Of a stretch of 64,000 nucleotides of DNA, positions 8,196-17,081 are shown one piece after another. The DNA comes from Massilia rubra (GTDB lineage: Bacteria; Pseudomonadota; Gammaproteobacteria; Burkholderiales; Burkholderiaceae_D), in contig NZ_VUYU01000020.1 in NCBI RefSeq assembly GCF_011682065.1, positions 59,000-122,999 of the forward strand, given 5' to 3'. The translations under genes were made by a program, and so were the position numbers. Under the pieces are notes generated by a model. The model ran no database searches. It saw only the letters and a program-made list of their open reading frames with translations, and had not been told where the DNA came from. The first letter of the stretch is position 1. Every line of letters starts with the position of its first letter.

Positions 8196-8705
8196 ATGGT
8201 CGGCAAGGATGACAAGATGCGTTGGGTGGTGATGGGGGTGTCCGGCTGCGGCAAGAGCACGGTCGGGCAAGCGCTCGCGCAAGAGCTCGACGTGACGTTC
8301 GTGGAGGGCGACCAGTATCATCCGGCCGCGAACGTGGCCAAGATGTCGGCCGGGGTGCCGCTCGACGATGCGGACCGGGCCGGATGGTTGCATGCCCTGC
8401 AAGCGCAGATCCGGGAGGCGCGCGCGCGTGGCGCCGGCCTGGTGCTGTCGTGCTCGGCGCTCAAGCGGCGCTACCGCGACCTGCTGCGCGAAGGCGATCC
8501 GGCGCTGCGCTTCGCCCACCTGGACGGGCCGCGCGAACTGATCGCCGAGCGCATGCGCGCCCGCGCCAATCACTACATGCCGCCCGCGCTGCTCGAGAGC
8601 CAACTGCGCGACCTCGAACCGTTGCAGCTTGATGAAGCCGGCGTGGTGCTCGACATCGGCAGCGCCCCGGCCCTGCAGGTGGCGCGCATCCTCGGCGGCC
8701 AGTGA
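8196..8705 (+). CDS. gntK: Gluconokinase
   Basis: 169 residues, the usual length for GntK. It phosphorylates D-gluconate to 6-phosphogluconate with ATP in the cytoplasm, feeding the Entner-Doudoroff route. Walker A is GVSGCGKST at residues 14-22, followed by EGDQYHPAANVAKMSAGVPLDDADRAGWL (substrate side), SCSALKRRYRD, and the lid RMRARANHYMPPALLESQL. The start at 8196 is chosen over upstream in-frame codons because GGAG lies 7 bases before it and the palindromic operator precedes it. The gene stands alone, with no gluconate permease next to it. Confidence 0.93.
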   Translation: MVGKDDKMRWVVMGVSGCGKSTVGQALAQELDVTFVEGDQYHPAANVAKMSAGVPLDDADRAGWLHALQAQIREARARGAGLVLSCSALKRRYRDLLREGDPALRFAHLDGPRELIAERMRARANHYMPPALLESQLRDLEPLQLDEAGVVLDIGSAPALQVARILGGQ

Positions 8706-8718
8706 GGCCTGGCCGGCG

Positions 8719-9186
8719 TCAGCCTTCGCCGGCGCCGTAGATGCAGGCGATATAGGCCGAGCCGTCGCCTGGCGCTCCCACTTCGATCATCCCGCCGCCT
8801 TTGACGTTGCGCTTGTAGTTCGGTCCCGTCACCCTGGCTGCCCTGGCGGCGTCTTTCTGCGACATCCCGACGAATTTGGCGTTGTAACCGCCGCCGCCGT
8901 TCTGGTCGTCCTCGGTCACGCTGATCAGGGTGGTCTTGATGCCGAACACAGTCAGCGGCGCCGGCAGGACAATGTCGTCGAAGCTGTTGGGGTCTTTCAC
9001 AAACACCTTCACCGCATCCGTATAGACCAGCTTCTTCTTGCATTCGAGCGCGGCGACCAGGTGCGGTGCGGCTTTGGCGAAATCGGCCAGTGCCTGCGCG
9101 CTGGGGGCCGGCGTTTGCGCCTGGGTGCTGGCGAACGAGGTAGACAGTGCGGCGGCGAGCAGGCTGCGGGTCAGGGCATGATTCAT
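8719..9186 (-). CDS. Secreted small protein, unknown
   Basis: 155 residues from the ATG at 9186. A signal peptide (MNHALTRSLLAAALSTSFAS, cleavage near TQAQ) is followed by an alpha/beta region with two well-spaced cysteines (LECKKK and IACIYGAGEG) that may form a disulphide. The ADFAKAAPHLVAALECKKKL helix recurs in many small Oxalobacteraceae exported proteins. The open frame extends further upstream but lacks a signal peptide there. It is divergent from the next gene with only 78 bases between. Function unknown. Confidence 0.65.
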   Translation of the reverse strand: MNHALTRSLLAAALSTSFASTQAQTPAPSAQALADFAKAAPHLVAALECKKKLVYTDAVKVFVKDPNSFDDIVLPAPLTVFGIKTTLISVTEDDQNGGGGYNAKFVGMSQKDAARAARVTGPNYKRNVKGGGMIEVGAPGDGSAYIACIYGAGEG

Positions 9187-9264
9187 GCTGGATGGGCTTT
9201 CGTGTGATCGTATTGGTGACATATAATAGTGTTGATAAATATACCATATGAAAGCGTGCATGCA

Positions 9265-9714
9265 ATGCGAATCGTAAGCGGGCTCTCCACCTTGATCGTT
9301 GCTGCCGGGCTGCTGTGCTCTGGGTCGGCGTTTGCGCGGGTGCTCGACGTGAACAAGGTGCGGCCGACCGGCTTGACCGTGAACCAGGCCAAGCGGGTCC
9401 TGATGGTGGTGCTGGAACACGAGCGGGTGGACATGTCCGACACAGCCTGGTGGATCGACGAACCATTCCGTGGCGGCGACGACCTGTATCCGGGCTATCG
9501 TACCTTTGGCCTGGTGTACAGCCACCCCAAGAACGCCATGTCTTTTACGCACGGTCATTACGCGGTGAATGTGCTGACCGGGGATGTCTGGGTGGCGAAC
9601 GCCTGCAAACGCATCAGCTTTCCGGCCTTGTCGACACTTCAGCGAGGTATTTCTTCGCGCACTGGCAAACATCGCCCGAGCGCCAGGGTGGCGCGCGGCG
9701 ACTTCGGCTGCTGA
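9265..9714 (+). CDS. Secreted small protein, unknown
   Basis: 149 residues starting at ATG 9265. The signal peptide is MRIVSGLSTLIVAAGLLCSG, with cleavage near AFA. The body (VNQAKRVLMVVLEHERVDM, DDLYPGYRTFGLVY, YAVNVLTGDVWVANACKRI) looks like a small PepSY-like or inhibitor fold, with VNVLTGDVWV typical of PepSY-type strands. The last 35 residues are basic and low in complexity, so a frameshift near 9620 cannot be excluded. An AT-rich shared promoter region with TATAAT at 9222-9227 separates it from the divergent gene. Function unknown. Confidence 0.6.
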   Translation: MRIVSGLSTLIVAAGLLCSGSAFARVLDVNKVRPTGLTVNQAKRVLMVVLEHERVDMSDTAWWIDEPFRGGDDLYPGYRTFGLVYSHPKNAMSFTHGHYAVNVLTGDVWVANACKRISFPALSTLQRGISSRTGKHRPSARVARGDFGC

Positions 9715-9777
9715 CGCTGGCATCTCCCCGCCAAAGCGTTCGCGCAACAGGGCCTGGACCAGCCGCTTCCGGCGCTG

Positions 9778-10197
9778 CTATTGCGCCGCGGCGATGCACG
9801 GGTTGACCGTGTCCGCGTCCAGGTTCAAGGTGCGCAGCATGGTCGTGCGCGCGCACAGGGCGAAGGCCGGCATGGCGTCGTTGATCGACATGCGCGGTTT
9901 GTACTTGGGCGCGATCTGGGAATAGCAGGTCACCATCGCTTCGTCGAGCGTCGCGGCGAAACGCGCGCGCGAGACGCCGTGGCAAGCGACGATCTTCTCG
10001 CTGATGGTCTTGCTCGATGCGGCGCTGCGTCCGCGCACGTAGGCGAACGCGGCGTCGGTGGCGACCAGGCCTTGCGCGTCCGGCGCCAGCTGCGACTTGT
10101 CGAGGTTGGGGGCCGGCGCCGGGTCCGCCGCGTGCGCGGGCACGCCGGCGGCGACGGCCGCCGCGAGGATCAGGGTAGTGAGGATAGTGTTGCGCAT
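9778..10197 (-). CDS. Secreted small protein, unknown
   Basis: 139 residues. The signal peptide is MRNTILTTLILAAAVAAG, with cleavage after AHA. The mature part has three or four cysteines (KIVACHGVSR, VTCYSQI, ALCARTT, NPCIAA) that could form disulphides, and is mainly helical. It lies 28 bases downstream of the large WG-repeat gene on the same strand and may be its partner. No family recognised. Confidence 0.65.
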   Translation of the reverse strand: MRNTILTTLILAAAVAAGVPAHAADPAPAPNLDKSQLAPDAQGLVATDAAFAYVRGRSAASSKTISEKIVACHGVSRARFAATLDEAMVTCYSQIAPKYKPRMSINDAMPAFALCARTTMLRTLNLDADTVNPCIAAAQ

Positions 10198-10225
10198 GGT
10201 GCTCTTTCTGGTTGGATAAATCGGT

Positions 10226-13200
10226 CTAGCGCGTGGCCAGCGCTCGCAGTTCCGCCGTCATGAGCTTTTTCGGCACGAACGCCAAAGCGTCCGGCGATGC
10301 CGCCACGGCCACCTCGGCCATCGCCTGCGTGATGCGGCGCTGCGCGATTTTCGACAGCGCCAGCGGGTGCGTGCGCAGGCCGCGCAGCAAGGCTTCATCG
10401 TCCGCCGCCGACAAGGTGGCCTTGGCCTCGGGCGCCAGCCAGGTCGTATCGGCCGTCCAGTCGGGTTCGAAATCGCTGTCGATCGCCAGTACCGTCGCCG
10501 CTTCCAGCGCACTGTCGAACGCGCGGCCGAGGGCGCGGTAGGACACGGCCAGCAGGAAGTGCGCGTTAACCGGAAACTCCAGATAGCCCAGCGCCAGGGT
10601 GGCGTCGCCGATCGCGCCGGCGTAGTCTTCGTTCCAGACCCGCACCCAGGCGCGCAGCGCATAGTGCCTGCCGCGCAGCTTGCGTGTCCATTCATTCCCG
10701 GCGCCCGCTGCCAGGCCAGCCTCGATGACGCGGGTGCAGATGTCTTCTTTCATCTCGTCCGGCACCCAATAGATCGCTCCCACGTCGTGCGCGACCGCCG
10801 CCGTGCATACGTCGATGCTGCGCAGCGCCGGCGGGACGAAGGCGAGCGTGTCGCCGCCATGCTGTACCGAGGCCAGGCACAAAGCGGGCGTGAGCAGGTG
10901 GGCCGGAATGTATTCGAGTAGCGCCGAGTGGCGTTCGCGCACCGCGCGCGCCGCGATGTCGGCGGTGATCGCCTGCTTGCGTACGGTGCGGATGTCCGAG
11001 ATTTTCAGCTGCAAGGCCAGTGCTTCGAGTTCCGGCGTGCGCAGCCAGAGCGGGATTTTGTACAAACTGACGCCGGCGCGCAGCGCGCGTTCGCTCATCG
11101 GAGCATCGATCAGGGCGCCCCAGTAGTTCCACAGGGCGTTTTGGTCCCAGCAGGTGCGCGGTTTGCTGCGATAGGCGTCATGCGCGATCCAGGCGTCGTC
11201 CTCGCCGTACAGCGCGCGCGCCAGCGCCAGGCCCTGGGCGCTCATGCAGACGTCGGGAATCGAGCGTGCGCAATCGACACTTTTACGTATCAGCGCTTCC
11301 AGCCGCTCTGGCGTCTGGAAACGTTCGGGCAGGTACTCCAGCGCGTCCGCGTGCGCTTCCGTGGCGGCGTCGGCCAGCTCGGCGCTGATCTGGTCGTCGG
11401 CGAGCTCGTTGATGCCGGTGGGCGATTCGGTTACCAGGGCCAGCAGGGCCTCATGGCTCATGGTGGCCGGCTCGTCCTCGCCCTCGTCGTCGTCTTCGTT
11501 GTCTTCGTCCTCGTTCTCGCTGTCTTCGTCGCAGGGCAACTGGTCGAACGCTTCCTGCGCCAGTTCCAGCGTTTCAAGGCTCGGCGCGCAGGTCAGCCAC
11601 AAGTCGCCCCACTCGTCGCCGTCGCCGGTGTCGCCGCTCCAGTTCAGGGCCAGCCACAGGCGGTTCGCCTCGGGGGCGTCGTCCGTGCCTGGCAGGGCAG
11701 TGTCAAGGCGGATCGGCCAGGCGTAGTACCAGGTGTTGTGCGGCTGGCCGGCAAAGTCGGGCTTGTTATCGACCGGGCCGAATTGCGCGCTCAGCCGCTC
11801 CACGCAGTCCTGCTGGATGTGGTGCAGAAGCGCCCTGCGTTCCTCCGCCAGGAAGGGGTAGTAGCCGACCAGTTCTTCGTTGAGGTAGAAGCGGACAATG
11901 CGGCTGCGCGTGGCCAGGTAGCTGGCGAGCGCCGCTTCGACACCGGCGTCCTCATCCTCATCCTCGTCTTCGTCTTCGTCTTCGTCTTCGTCCTCGTCTT
12001 CGTCCTCGCCCTGGTCCTCGCCATGGTCCTCGTCCTCATCGTCGAGTTTTCCTTCGCGTACGAGCAGTTGCAGCTTGCGTTCGGTAGCGAGCAGCATCGC
12101 CCTGGCGAAGTCGACCAGGGCATCAAGCGAGGGAAGCTTGTCCATCAGGGAGTGCGGCGGGGCCACGAAGAAGCGCTCCGGCAGTGCGATCGGCCCGCCT
12201 GCGGGGCTGGTCCAGATCAGGCGCGCATCGGCGTCGTAGAGCGCCGCAAACTGGCCCTGCGCCGACGCTTCGCGGCGCAGGCGGAAGGCGATGCGGGCGT
12301 CGCGCCCGAGCATCAGCAGGTCGTCGTCGTCGCCGAAGAAAACGGCCAGCGGCGTGTCCGCTTCCGCTTCCTCGAACATGCCGTCCTTGTCCGTCAGCGG
12401 TTCCAGGGCGTTGCCAGGCACCGCGACGAATTCGCCTTCGATGTCCAGGATGCCCCATGTGGCCGGCGGATTGGGCTGGCCCTCGACGCGCTCGCAGTAG
12501 TGCGCAGTGCGTCCGAGGGCGATGCCGTGCTCGTTGATCTCACCGCCCCAGTCCATGCCGGGAATGTGCACCGCGCCATGGCGCGTGACGTAGGTCTGGT
12601 CGTTCTCGCGCAGCATGCCGCCGACCATATTGGTGCTTCCGACGGGCGCACCCAGGAAAAATTTGTCGCCGCGCGCATCGAGAAAGCCGGTGTCGTAATT
12701 CCAGCTGCTTTTCCCCTGCCCGAAAAATGCCAGGCCGTCGGCATTGAAGTCTTCAATAAACCGGTAGCCGGGCTGCGCGATCCATTCGCCGCGCGCGTCG
12801 ATCAGGCCATACCGGTCTTCTCCGACCGATACCGGCGCCGCGCCACCGGCGCAAAAACGCAGTGCCTTGACGAAGCGCGGAGCAATCGCCCAGCCGCCCT
12901 GTTGGTCCAGGTAGCCGGCCTGGTCGCGCTTGCCGCTCCTGGCCACCGCCAGGCCGTTCGCGCAAAAATCACCGGCCTCGCAAAACTCGCCCTCGAAAGC
13001 AAACTCGCCGCGCTTGTCGATGTAGCGAAAGGTGTCGGGCGCGACCAGCACCGCCGCCAGGCCAGCATGGAAATGCCGCCCGCCGATCAAGCGCGGCGCG
13101 ATCGCTGGCGTGCCGTCCGGGTGCATGAAACCCAACAGTCCATCCTTGCGGTACGGCGCCAGGCCATCGGAGAAGGGGTGGGCGCTTTCCAGCTCGGGCG

Positions 13201-13417
13201 CAACCACCCAGCGGCCGCCCGCATCGATGTAGCCGGCACCGCCGCCGATGGCGTTGGCGGGGGCGATCAGGCCGCCCTTGCCGTCGTCGCTGAAGGCCCC
13301 GACCCATCGCAGCGCGGGGGAGGCCGGCATGACCCGGCCTTCGTGCACCAGGAGGATTTCGCGCGGGCCGTCGCCAGCCTGCAGGTGATTGCGGATCAAG
13401 ATCGGTTGCGTTGGCAT
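10226..13417 (-). CDS. WG-repeat protein with an acidic low-complexity linker
   Basis: 1063 residues from ATG 13417; the frame runs to a TTG at 13453, but no ribosome site favours it. Residues about 20-400 contain repeated WG-type units (GYIDAGGRWVVAPELESAHPFSDGLAPY, GYLDQQGGWAIAPRFVKALRF, YGLIDARGEWIAQPGYRF), forming a beta-repeat surface. Two acidic runs of Asp and Glu (encoded near 11948-12052 and 11473-11535) separate this from helical C-terminal regions that resemble DUF4116-type repeats (ALEYLPERFQTPERLEAL, LLEYIPAHLLTPALCLASV, LAFVPKKLMTAELRALA). There is no signal peptide, so it is probably cytoplasmic. WG proteins are often of unknown function. Confidence 0.85.
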   Translation of the reverse strand: MPTQPILIRNHLQAGDGPREILLVHEGRVMPASPALRWVGAFSDDGKGGLIAPANAIGGGAGYIDAGGRWVVAPELESAHPFSDGLAPYRKDGLLGFMHPDGTPAIAPRLIGGRHFHAGLAAVLVAPDTFRYIDKRGEFAFEGEFCEAGDFCANGLAVARSGKRDQAGYLDQQGGWAIAPRFVKALRFCAGGAAPVSVGEDRYGLIDARGEWIAQPGYRFIEDFNADGLAFFGQGKSSWNYDTGFLDARGDKFFLGAPVGSTNMVGGMLRENDQTYVTRHGAVHIPGMDWGGEINEHGIALGRTAHYCERVEGQPNPPATWGILDIEGEFVAVPGNALEPLTDKDGMFEEAEADTPLAVFFGDDDDLLMLGRDARIAFRLRREASAQGQFAALYDADARLIWTSPAGGPIALPERFFVAPPHSLMDKLPSLDALVDFARAMLLATERKLQLLVREGKLDDEDEDHGEDQGEDEDEDEDEDEDEDEDEDEDAGVEAALASYLATRSRIVRFYLNEELVGYYPFLAEERRALLHHIQQDCVERLSAQFGPVDNKPDFAGQPHNTWYYAWPIRLDTALPGTDDAPEANRLWLALNWSGDTGDGDEWGDLWLTCAPSLETLELAQEAFDQLPCDEDSENEDEDNEDDDEGEDEPATMSHEALLALVTESPTGINELADDQISAELADAATEAHADALEYLPERFQTPERLEALIRKSVDCARSIPDVCMSAQGLALARALYGEDDAWIAHDAYRSKPRTCWDQNALWNYWGALIDAPMSERALRAGVSLYKIPLWLRTPELEALALQLKISDIRTVRKQAITADIAARAVRERHSALLEYIPAHLLTPALCLASVQHGGDTLAFVPPALRSIDVCTAAVAHDVGAIYWVPDEMKEDICTRVIEAGLAAGAGNEWTRKLRGRHYALRAWVRVWNEDYAGAIGDATLALGYLEFPVNAHFLLAVSYRALGRAFDSALEAATVLAIDSDFEPDWTADTTWLAPEAKATLSAADDEALLRGLRTHPLALSKIAQRRITQAMAEVAVAASPDALAFVPKKLMTAELRALATR
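11948..12039 (-). repeat. Hexanucleotide-rich repeat coding for Glu-Asp
   Basis: A run of GTC-TTC/CTC triplet pairs on the plus strand, which reads as alternating Asp-Glu codons on the coding strand of the WG-repeat gene. Copies are nearly identical and in multiples of six bases, so slippage would change length without breaking the frame. Confidence 0.75.
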
Positions 13418-13552
13418 GTGGCGGGTTCTCGTGTGGGAAGAGTCAAGAGTCAAGCGTGTCGGACCGCTTGTTAAGTCGATATTCTAACCGCGCGCCTTGA
13501 TTTTTCGTCAAGATCGCGGCCGTGGCCGCACCGCGCTTTCACAGGGATCGGT

Positions 13553-14446
13553 TCACGGCAGTTGCGCGCGCAGCCGCTCGATGGCGAACTCGGCGAACTG
13601 GCGCACCCTGGGCGACAAATGCAGCGCGTGCGGATACACCACCTGCAGCGGCTCGCTCGGCGCGCTGTAGTGCGGCAGCACGCGCACCAGCGTACCGGCG
13701 GCGAGATCCTCGCTCACATCCCACAGCGCCTTGTAGAAAATGCCGCCGCCTTCGCGCGCGATGGCTTGGGCCGCATCGCCATCGTTGCAGAAAAAGGTCG
13801 GCGTGATGGCGGCCGTGACCGGTTTGCCGTCGCGCTCGAACACCCAGTGCCGGGTCGAGTCGGCGCGGTACACGATGCAGGCGTGCCGGACCAGATCCTC
13901 GGGCGTGAGCGGGGCGCCGTGCCGTTCGATGTAGCCGGGCGAGGCGCACATGATGCGGTAGCCGGTGGCGATCGGGCGCGCGATCATGCTCGAATCGTTC
14001 AGGTTGCCGAAGCGCAGGGCCACGTCGATGGCCGACTCGACCATGTCGACGTAGGCGTCGTCCAGGCTCAGCTCGATGCACAGGGCCGGATGCTGGCGCT
14101 GAAAGGCGGCCGCGATGCCGCTCATGTAGCGCCGCCCGAAGCCGCGCGGCGCGGCCACCCGCAACAGGCCGGCGATGCTGGTGCGGCTGTCGGTCATGTC
14201 GGCCTCCGCATCCTGGACTTCGGCCAGGATGCGGATGCAGCGCTGGTGAAAGCGCGCCCCTTCCTGCGTGAGCGACTGCTTGCGCGTGGTGCGGTTGAGC
14301 AGGCGCACGCCGAGCCGGTCTTCCAGCGCCGCCATGCGCTTGCTCACCACCGCCAATGACAAGTCGAGCTCGCCGGCGGCGTCGGTCATGCTGCCGGTCT
14401 GCACCACGCGCGCAAAAATGCTCAGGTCGAGAATGTTGTCGATCAT
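13553..14446 (-). CDS. LysR-family transcriptional regulator
   Basis: 297 residues, normal for the family. An N-terminal winged helix-turn-helix spans residues 1-60 (LSIFARVVQTGSMTDAAGEL, SLAVVSKRMAALEDRLGVRL, NRTTRKQSLTQEG), then a periplasmic-binding-like effector domain (LLRVAAPRGFGRRYMSG, DVALRFGNLNDSSM, CASPGYIERHG). It belongs to the DsdC/CrgA-like branch with NRTTR. It is divergent from the metallo-beta-lactamase-fold gene with 103 bases between, the usual arrangement for a LysR regulator and its target. Confidence 0.93.
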   Translation of the reverse strand: MIDNILDLSIFARVVQTGSMTDAAGELDLSLAVVSKRMAALEDRLGVRLLNRTTRKQSLTQEGARFHQRCIRILAEVQDAEADMTDSRTSIAGLLRVAAPRGFGRRYMSGIAAAFQRQHPALCIELSLDDAYVDMVESAIDVALRFGNLNDSSMIARPIATGYRIMCASPGYIERHGAPLTPEDLVRHACIVYRADSTRHWVFERDGKPVTAAITPTFFCNDGDAAQAIAREGGGIFYKALWDVSEDLAAGTLVRVLPHYSAPSEPLQVVYPHALHLSPRVRQFAEFAIERLRAQLP

Positions 14447-14549
14447 GCGATTATCAACGCTGCATAGATAGACATTGTATTTTTATCCTATGTATCAATG
14501 AAAGTGAAATAAATATAATCGATCGCCTCACCACTTTCAAGAAAATAAT

Positions 14550-15527
14550 ATGAAAAACACCGTCCTGATCGGCGCACTGGCGGCCGCCTTCCTCACCTTT
14601 GGCGCGGGCGCGCCGGCCGCATTCGCCCAGGCTGCGCCAGGCGTCCGCCTCAACAAGGTCCAGCCCGGCTACCATCATTTCAAGGTGGGCAATGTGAACG
14701 TGACGGCCTTGTCCGACGGCACCCTGGCGATTCCGCCCGCCGCGCTCCTGACCAACGTGGCGCCGGCCCAAGTGGCGGCGCGCCTGGCGGCCACCTTCCA
14801 GGGAACCCATGTGGACGCGTCCGTCAACGCCTACCTGATCGAGAGCGGCGCGCGCCTGCTGCTGGTCGACACCGGCAGCGGCGAACTGTACGGCCCGACC
14901 CTGAACAAGCTGGTCGCCACCCTGGCATCGGCCGGTTACCAGCCCGGACAGATCACCGACATCCTGATCACGCATATCCACACCGATCATACGGGCGGAC
15001 TGATGGATGGAAAGCGCATGGTTTTCCCCAACGCCACCTTGCATCTCGACAAGCGCGAACTGGACTATTGGATGAGCGCCGCCAGGCGCAGCGAGGCGCC
15101 CGAGGCCAAGCGGGCGCTGTTCGACCAGGCGCTGATGAAGGTGAAACCATATGTGGACGCCGGCAAGGTCAAGACCTTCGATGGCGCCACCGAATTATTC
15201 CCCGGCATCCGCTCGATTCCGAGCTACGGCCACACGCCGGGCCACAGTTTCTACGCGCTCGAGGGCGGCGGCGAAAAACTGGTGTTCTGGGGCGACCTGC
15301 TGCACGTGGCGGAAGTCCAGATGCCGGACCCGTCGGTGACGATCGTGTTCGATGTCGACGCCAATGCGGCGGCCGCGCAGCGCAAGCGCGCCTTTGCTGA
15401 AGCGGCCAGGGAGAAATACCTGGTGGCGGGCGACCACGTGGCGTTTCCCGGCGTGGGCCGCTTGCGTGCCGACGGCGACGGCTACCGCTGGGTGCCGCTA
15501 CCGTATATCAACGACCACGTGAAATAG
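14550..15527 (+). CDS. Secreted metallo-beta-lactamase-fold hydrolase
   Basis: 325 residues. A signal peptide (cleavage near AFAQAAP) precedes a metallo-beta-lactamase fold. The metal motif HIHTDH is at residues 142-147, with later ligands in SYGHTPGHSFY and FWGDLLH and the closing GDHVAFPGVG. The block NAYLIESGARLLLVDTGSG is typical of the AHL-lactonase/methyl-parathion-hydrolase-like branch, so a lactone or organophosphate-like ester is a possible substrate. It would act in the periplasm. It is transcribed away from the LysR gene at 13553-14446, its likely regulator. Confidence 0.9.
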   Translation: MKNTVLIGALAAAFLTFGAGAPAAFAQAAPGVRLNKVQPGYHHFKVGNVNVTALSDGTLAIPPAALLTNVAPAQVAARLAATFQGTHVDASVNAYLIESGARLLLVDTGSGELYGPTLNKLVATLASAGYQPGQITDILITHIHTDHTGGLMDGKRMVFPNATLHLDKRELDYWMSAARRSEAPEAKRALFDQALMKVKPYVDAGKVKTFDGATELFPGIRSIPSYGHTPGHSFYALEGGGEKLVFWGDLLHVAEVQMPDPSVTIVFDVDANAAAAQRKRAFAEAAREKYLVAGDHVAFPGVGRLRADGDGYRWVPLPYINDHVK

Positions 15528-15738
15528 GCCGGGAACCGGCATCGGGCAAAGTGGAGGAGGAAAACTGGTGCCCGGTGTTGAGGCCACCGGACCAGCCTGT
15601 CGCCGCATACAACAGAGGCGGCGTACACCCATAGCCTAAGCGCCTGGCGCGCACGCAACACGATCTGCGTCTATCGCGCTAGCTCGCCTGCGCGCCGCTC
15701 TTGTGGTATGCAGTTGGGCGAAAATATCCGCCCATTAT
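15528..15738. other. Convergent intergenic region
   Basis: Lies between two converging genes. Only a weak GCCGG-GAA-CCGGC hairpin just after 15527 was seen; no T-run follows it. Confidence 0.4.
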
Positions 15739-16953
15739 TTATCGGCTGGCCTCGACGGCCGCCACCGGGCGCGGTTCCGACAACCACAGCGCCAGTCCCA
15801 GCGCGGGAAAGGCCATACCCGTCAGCAACACCGCATGCCAGCCATACGTGGCGAACACCCACCCGCCGAGCGCCGAGCCGAGCGCGCCGCCGGCAAAAAA
15901 CAGCGCGATATACACCGAGTTCAGGCGGCTGCGCACTTCCGGCGCCATGCCGAAAATGGCGCGCTGGCCCAGCACCAGGCTGGCGGCCACGCCCATGTCG
16001 AGGATGATCGAGGCCACCACCAGCACGCCCAGCGCCAGCGCGCGCGAACCCGGAATCAGCAAGGGCAGGGCAAACGCCACCACGCCCAGGGTCAGCGCCA
16101 CGCCGGTGGCGGGCAAGGTCTTGCCGGCATCGGCCAGGCGTCCGGCGATCGGCGAGGCGATCGCCCCGGCCATGCCGACCAGCGCGAAAATCGCGATGCC
16201 GGTCTGCGAGATCTGGAACTGCGGCCCGGACAACATCATCGGCGTGACCGTCCAGAACAGGCTGAAGGCGCCGAACAAGCCGGCCTGGTAAGCGGCGCGG
16301 CGACGCAGCACCGGCGTGGTCTTGAACAAGGTCCACATCGAGCCGATCAGGCGCCCATAAGGCAGCGTGGAGGTCGGCATGCGCTGCGGCAGCTTGACGC
16401 GCAGCACGGCGGCCAACATCAGGGTCAGCACGGCGGCGCCGCCGAACACCACGTGCCAGTTGCTGGCGTCGGCCACCAGGCTGGCGACCGGGCGCGCCAG
16501 CATGATGCCCATCAGCAAGCCGCTGACCACCTGGCCCACCACCTTGCCCCGCGTCGCTTCGCGCGACAGGTGGGCGGCAATCGGCACCAGTATCTGCGCC
16601 GCCACGGAACCGAGACCGATGGCCAGCGCCGCCGCCAGGAACACCCAGCCGCTGGTGCTGAACGCCGCCGTGAGCAGCGCCACGGCGGTCAGCAGCAGGG
16701 CGCCGATCACCAGGCGCCGGTTTTCCAGCACATCGCCGAGCGGCACGATGAACAGCAGGCCGATGGTGTAGCCGACCTGGGTCAGGGTGACGATCAGCCC
16801 GGCGGCCGCGGCGGACAGGCCGGTGGCGCGGCTGATCGGCCCGACCAGGGTCTGCGCGTAATACAGATTGGCCACGATCAGGCCGGCGGCCACCGCCAGC
16901 AGCAGCACCATGCCGGAAGAAATATCGCCTGTGGATTCGGTGTTCGGTTTCAT
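15739..16953 (-). CDS. MFS transporter (drug-efflux type)
   Basis: 404 residues with 12 predicted membrane helices. The first helix region carries LIVANLYYAQTLVGPIS, characteristic of a group of DHA-type exporters, and GDVLENRRLVIGALLL is the loop 2-3 motif A. The GVAASLVLGQRAIFGMAPEVRSRLNSVYIALFFAGGALGSALGGW stretch matches helices 10-11 of the same group. It probably exports a small organic compound by proton antiport across the inner membrane. It is divergent from a LysR gene, its likely regulator. Confidence 0.9.
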   Translation of the reverse strand: MKPNTESTGDISSGMVLLLAVAAGLIVANLYYAQTLVGPISRATGLSAAAAGLIVTLTQVGYTIGLLFIVPLGDVLENRRLVIGALLLTAVALLTAAFSTSGWVFLAAALAIGLGSVAAQILVPIAAHLSREATRGKVVGQVVSGLLMGIMLARPVASLVADASNWHVVFGGAAVLTLMLAAVLRVKLPQRMPTSTLPYGRLIGSMWTLFKTTPVLRRRAAYQAGLFGAFSLFWTVTPMMLSGPQFQISQTGIAIFALVGMAGAIASPIAGRLADAGKTLPATGVALTLGVVAFALPLLIPGSRALALGVLVVASIILDMGVAASLVLGQRAIFGMAPEVRSRLNSVYIALFFAGGALGSALGGWVFATYGWHAVLLTGMAFPALGLALWLSEPRPVAAVEASR

Positions 16954-17081
16954 CTTGCATCCTCAAAATAGCAACTTGCGTTGAAGTGCTGCCATTGTAG
17001 ACAAAACCGGTCGGGCGATTATATGCTCATAATGCGCCTATACTTTTCACAAAATATGAACAATCGATGGGGGGATTACGC

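Noticed and set aside
10928..13474. An 848-codon open frame opposite the WG-repeat gene
   Set aside because: Antisense to a protein with clear WG repeats; the Phe-Val run in it is only the complement of the Glu-Asp repeat.
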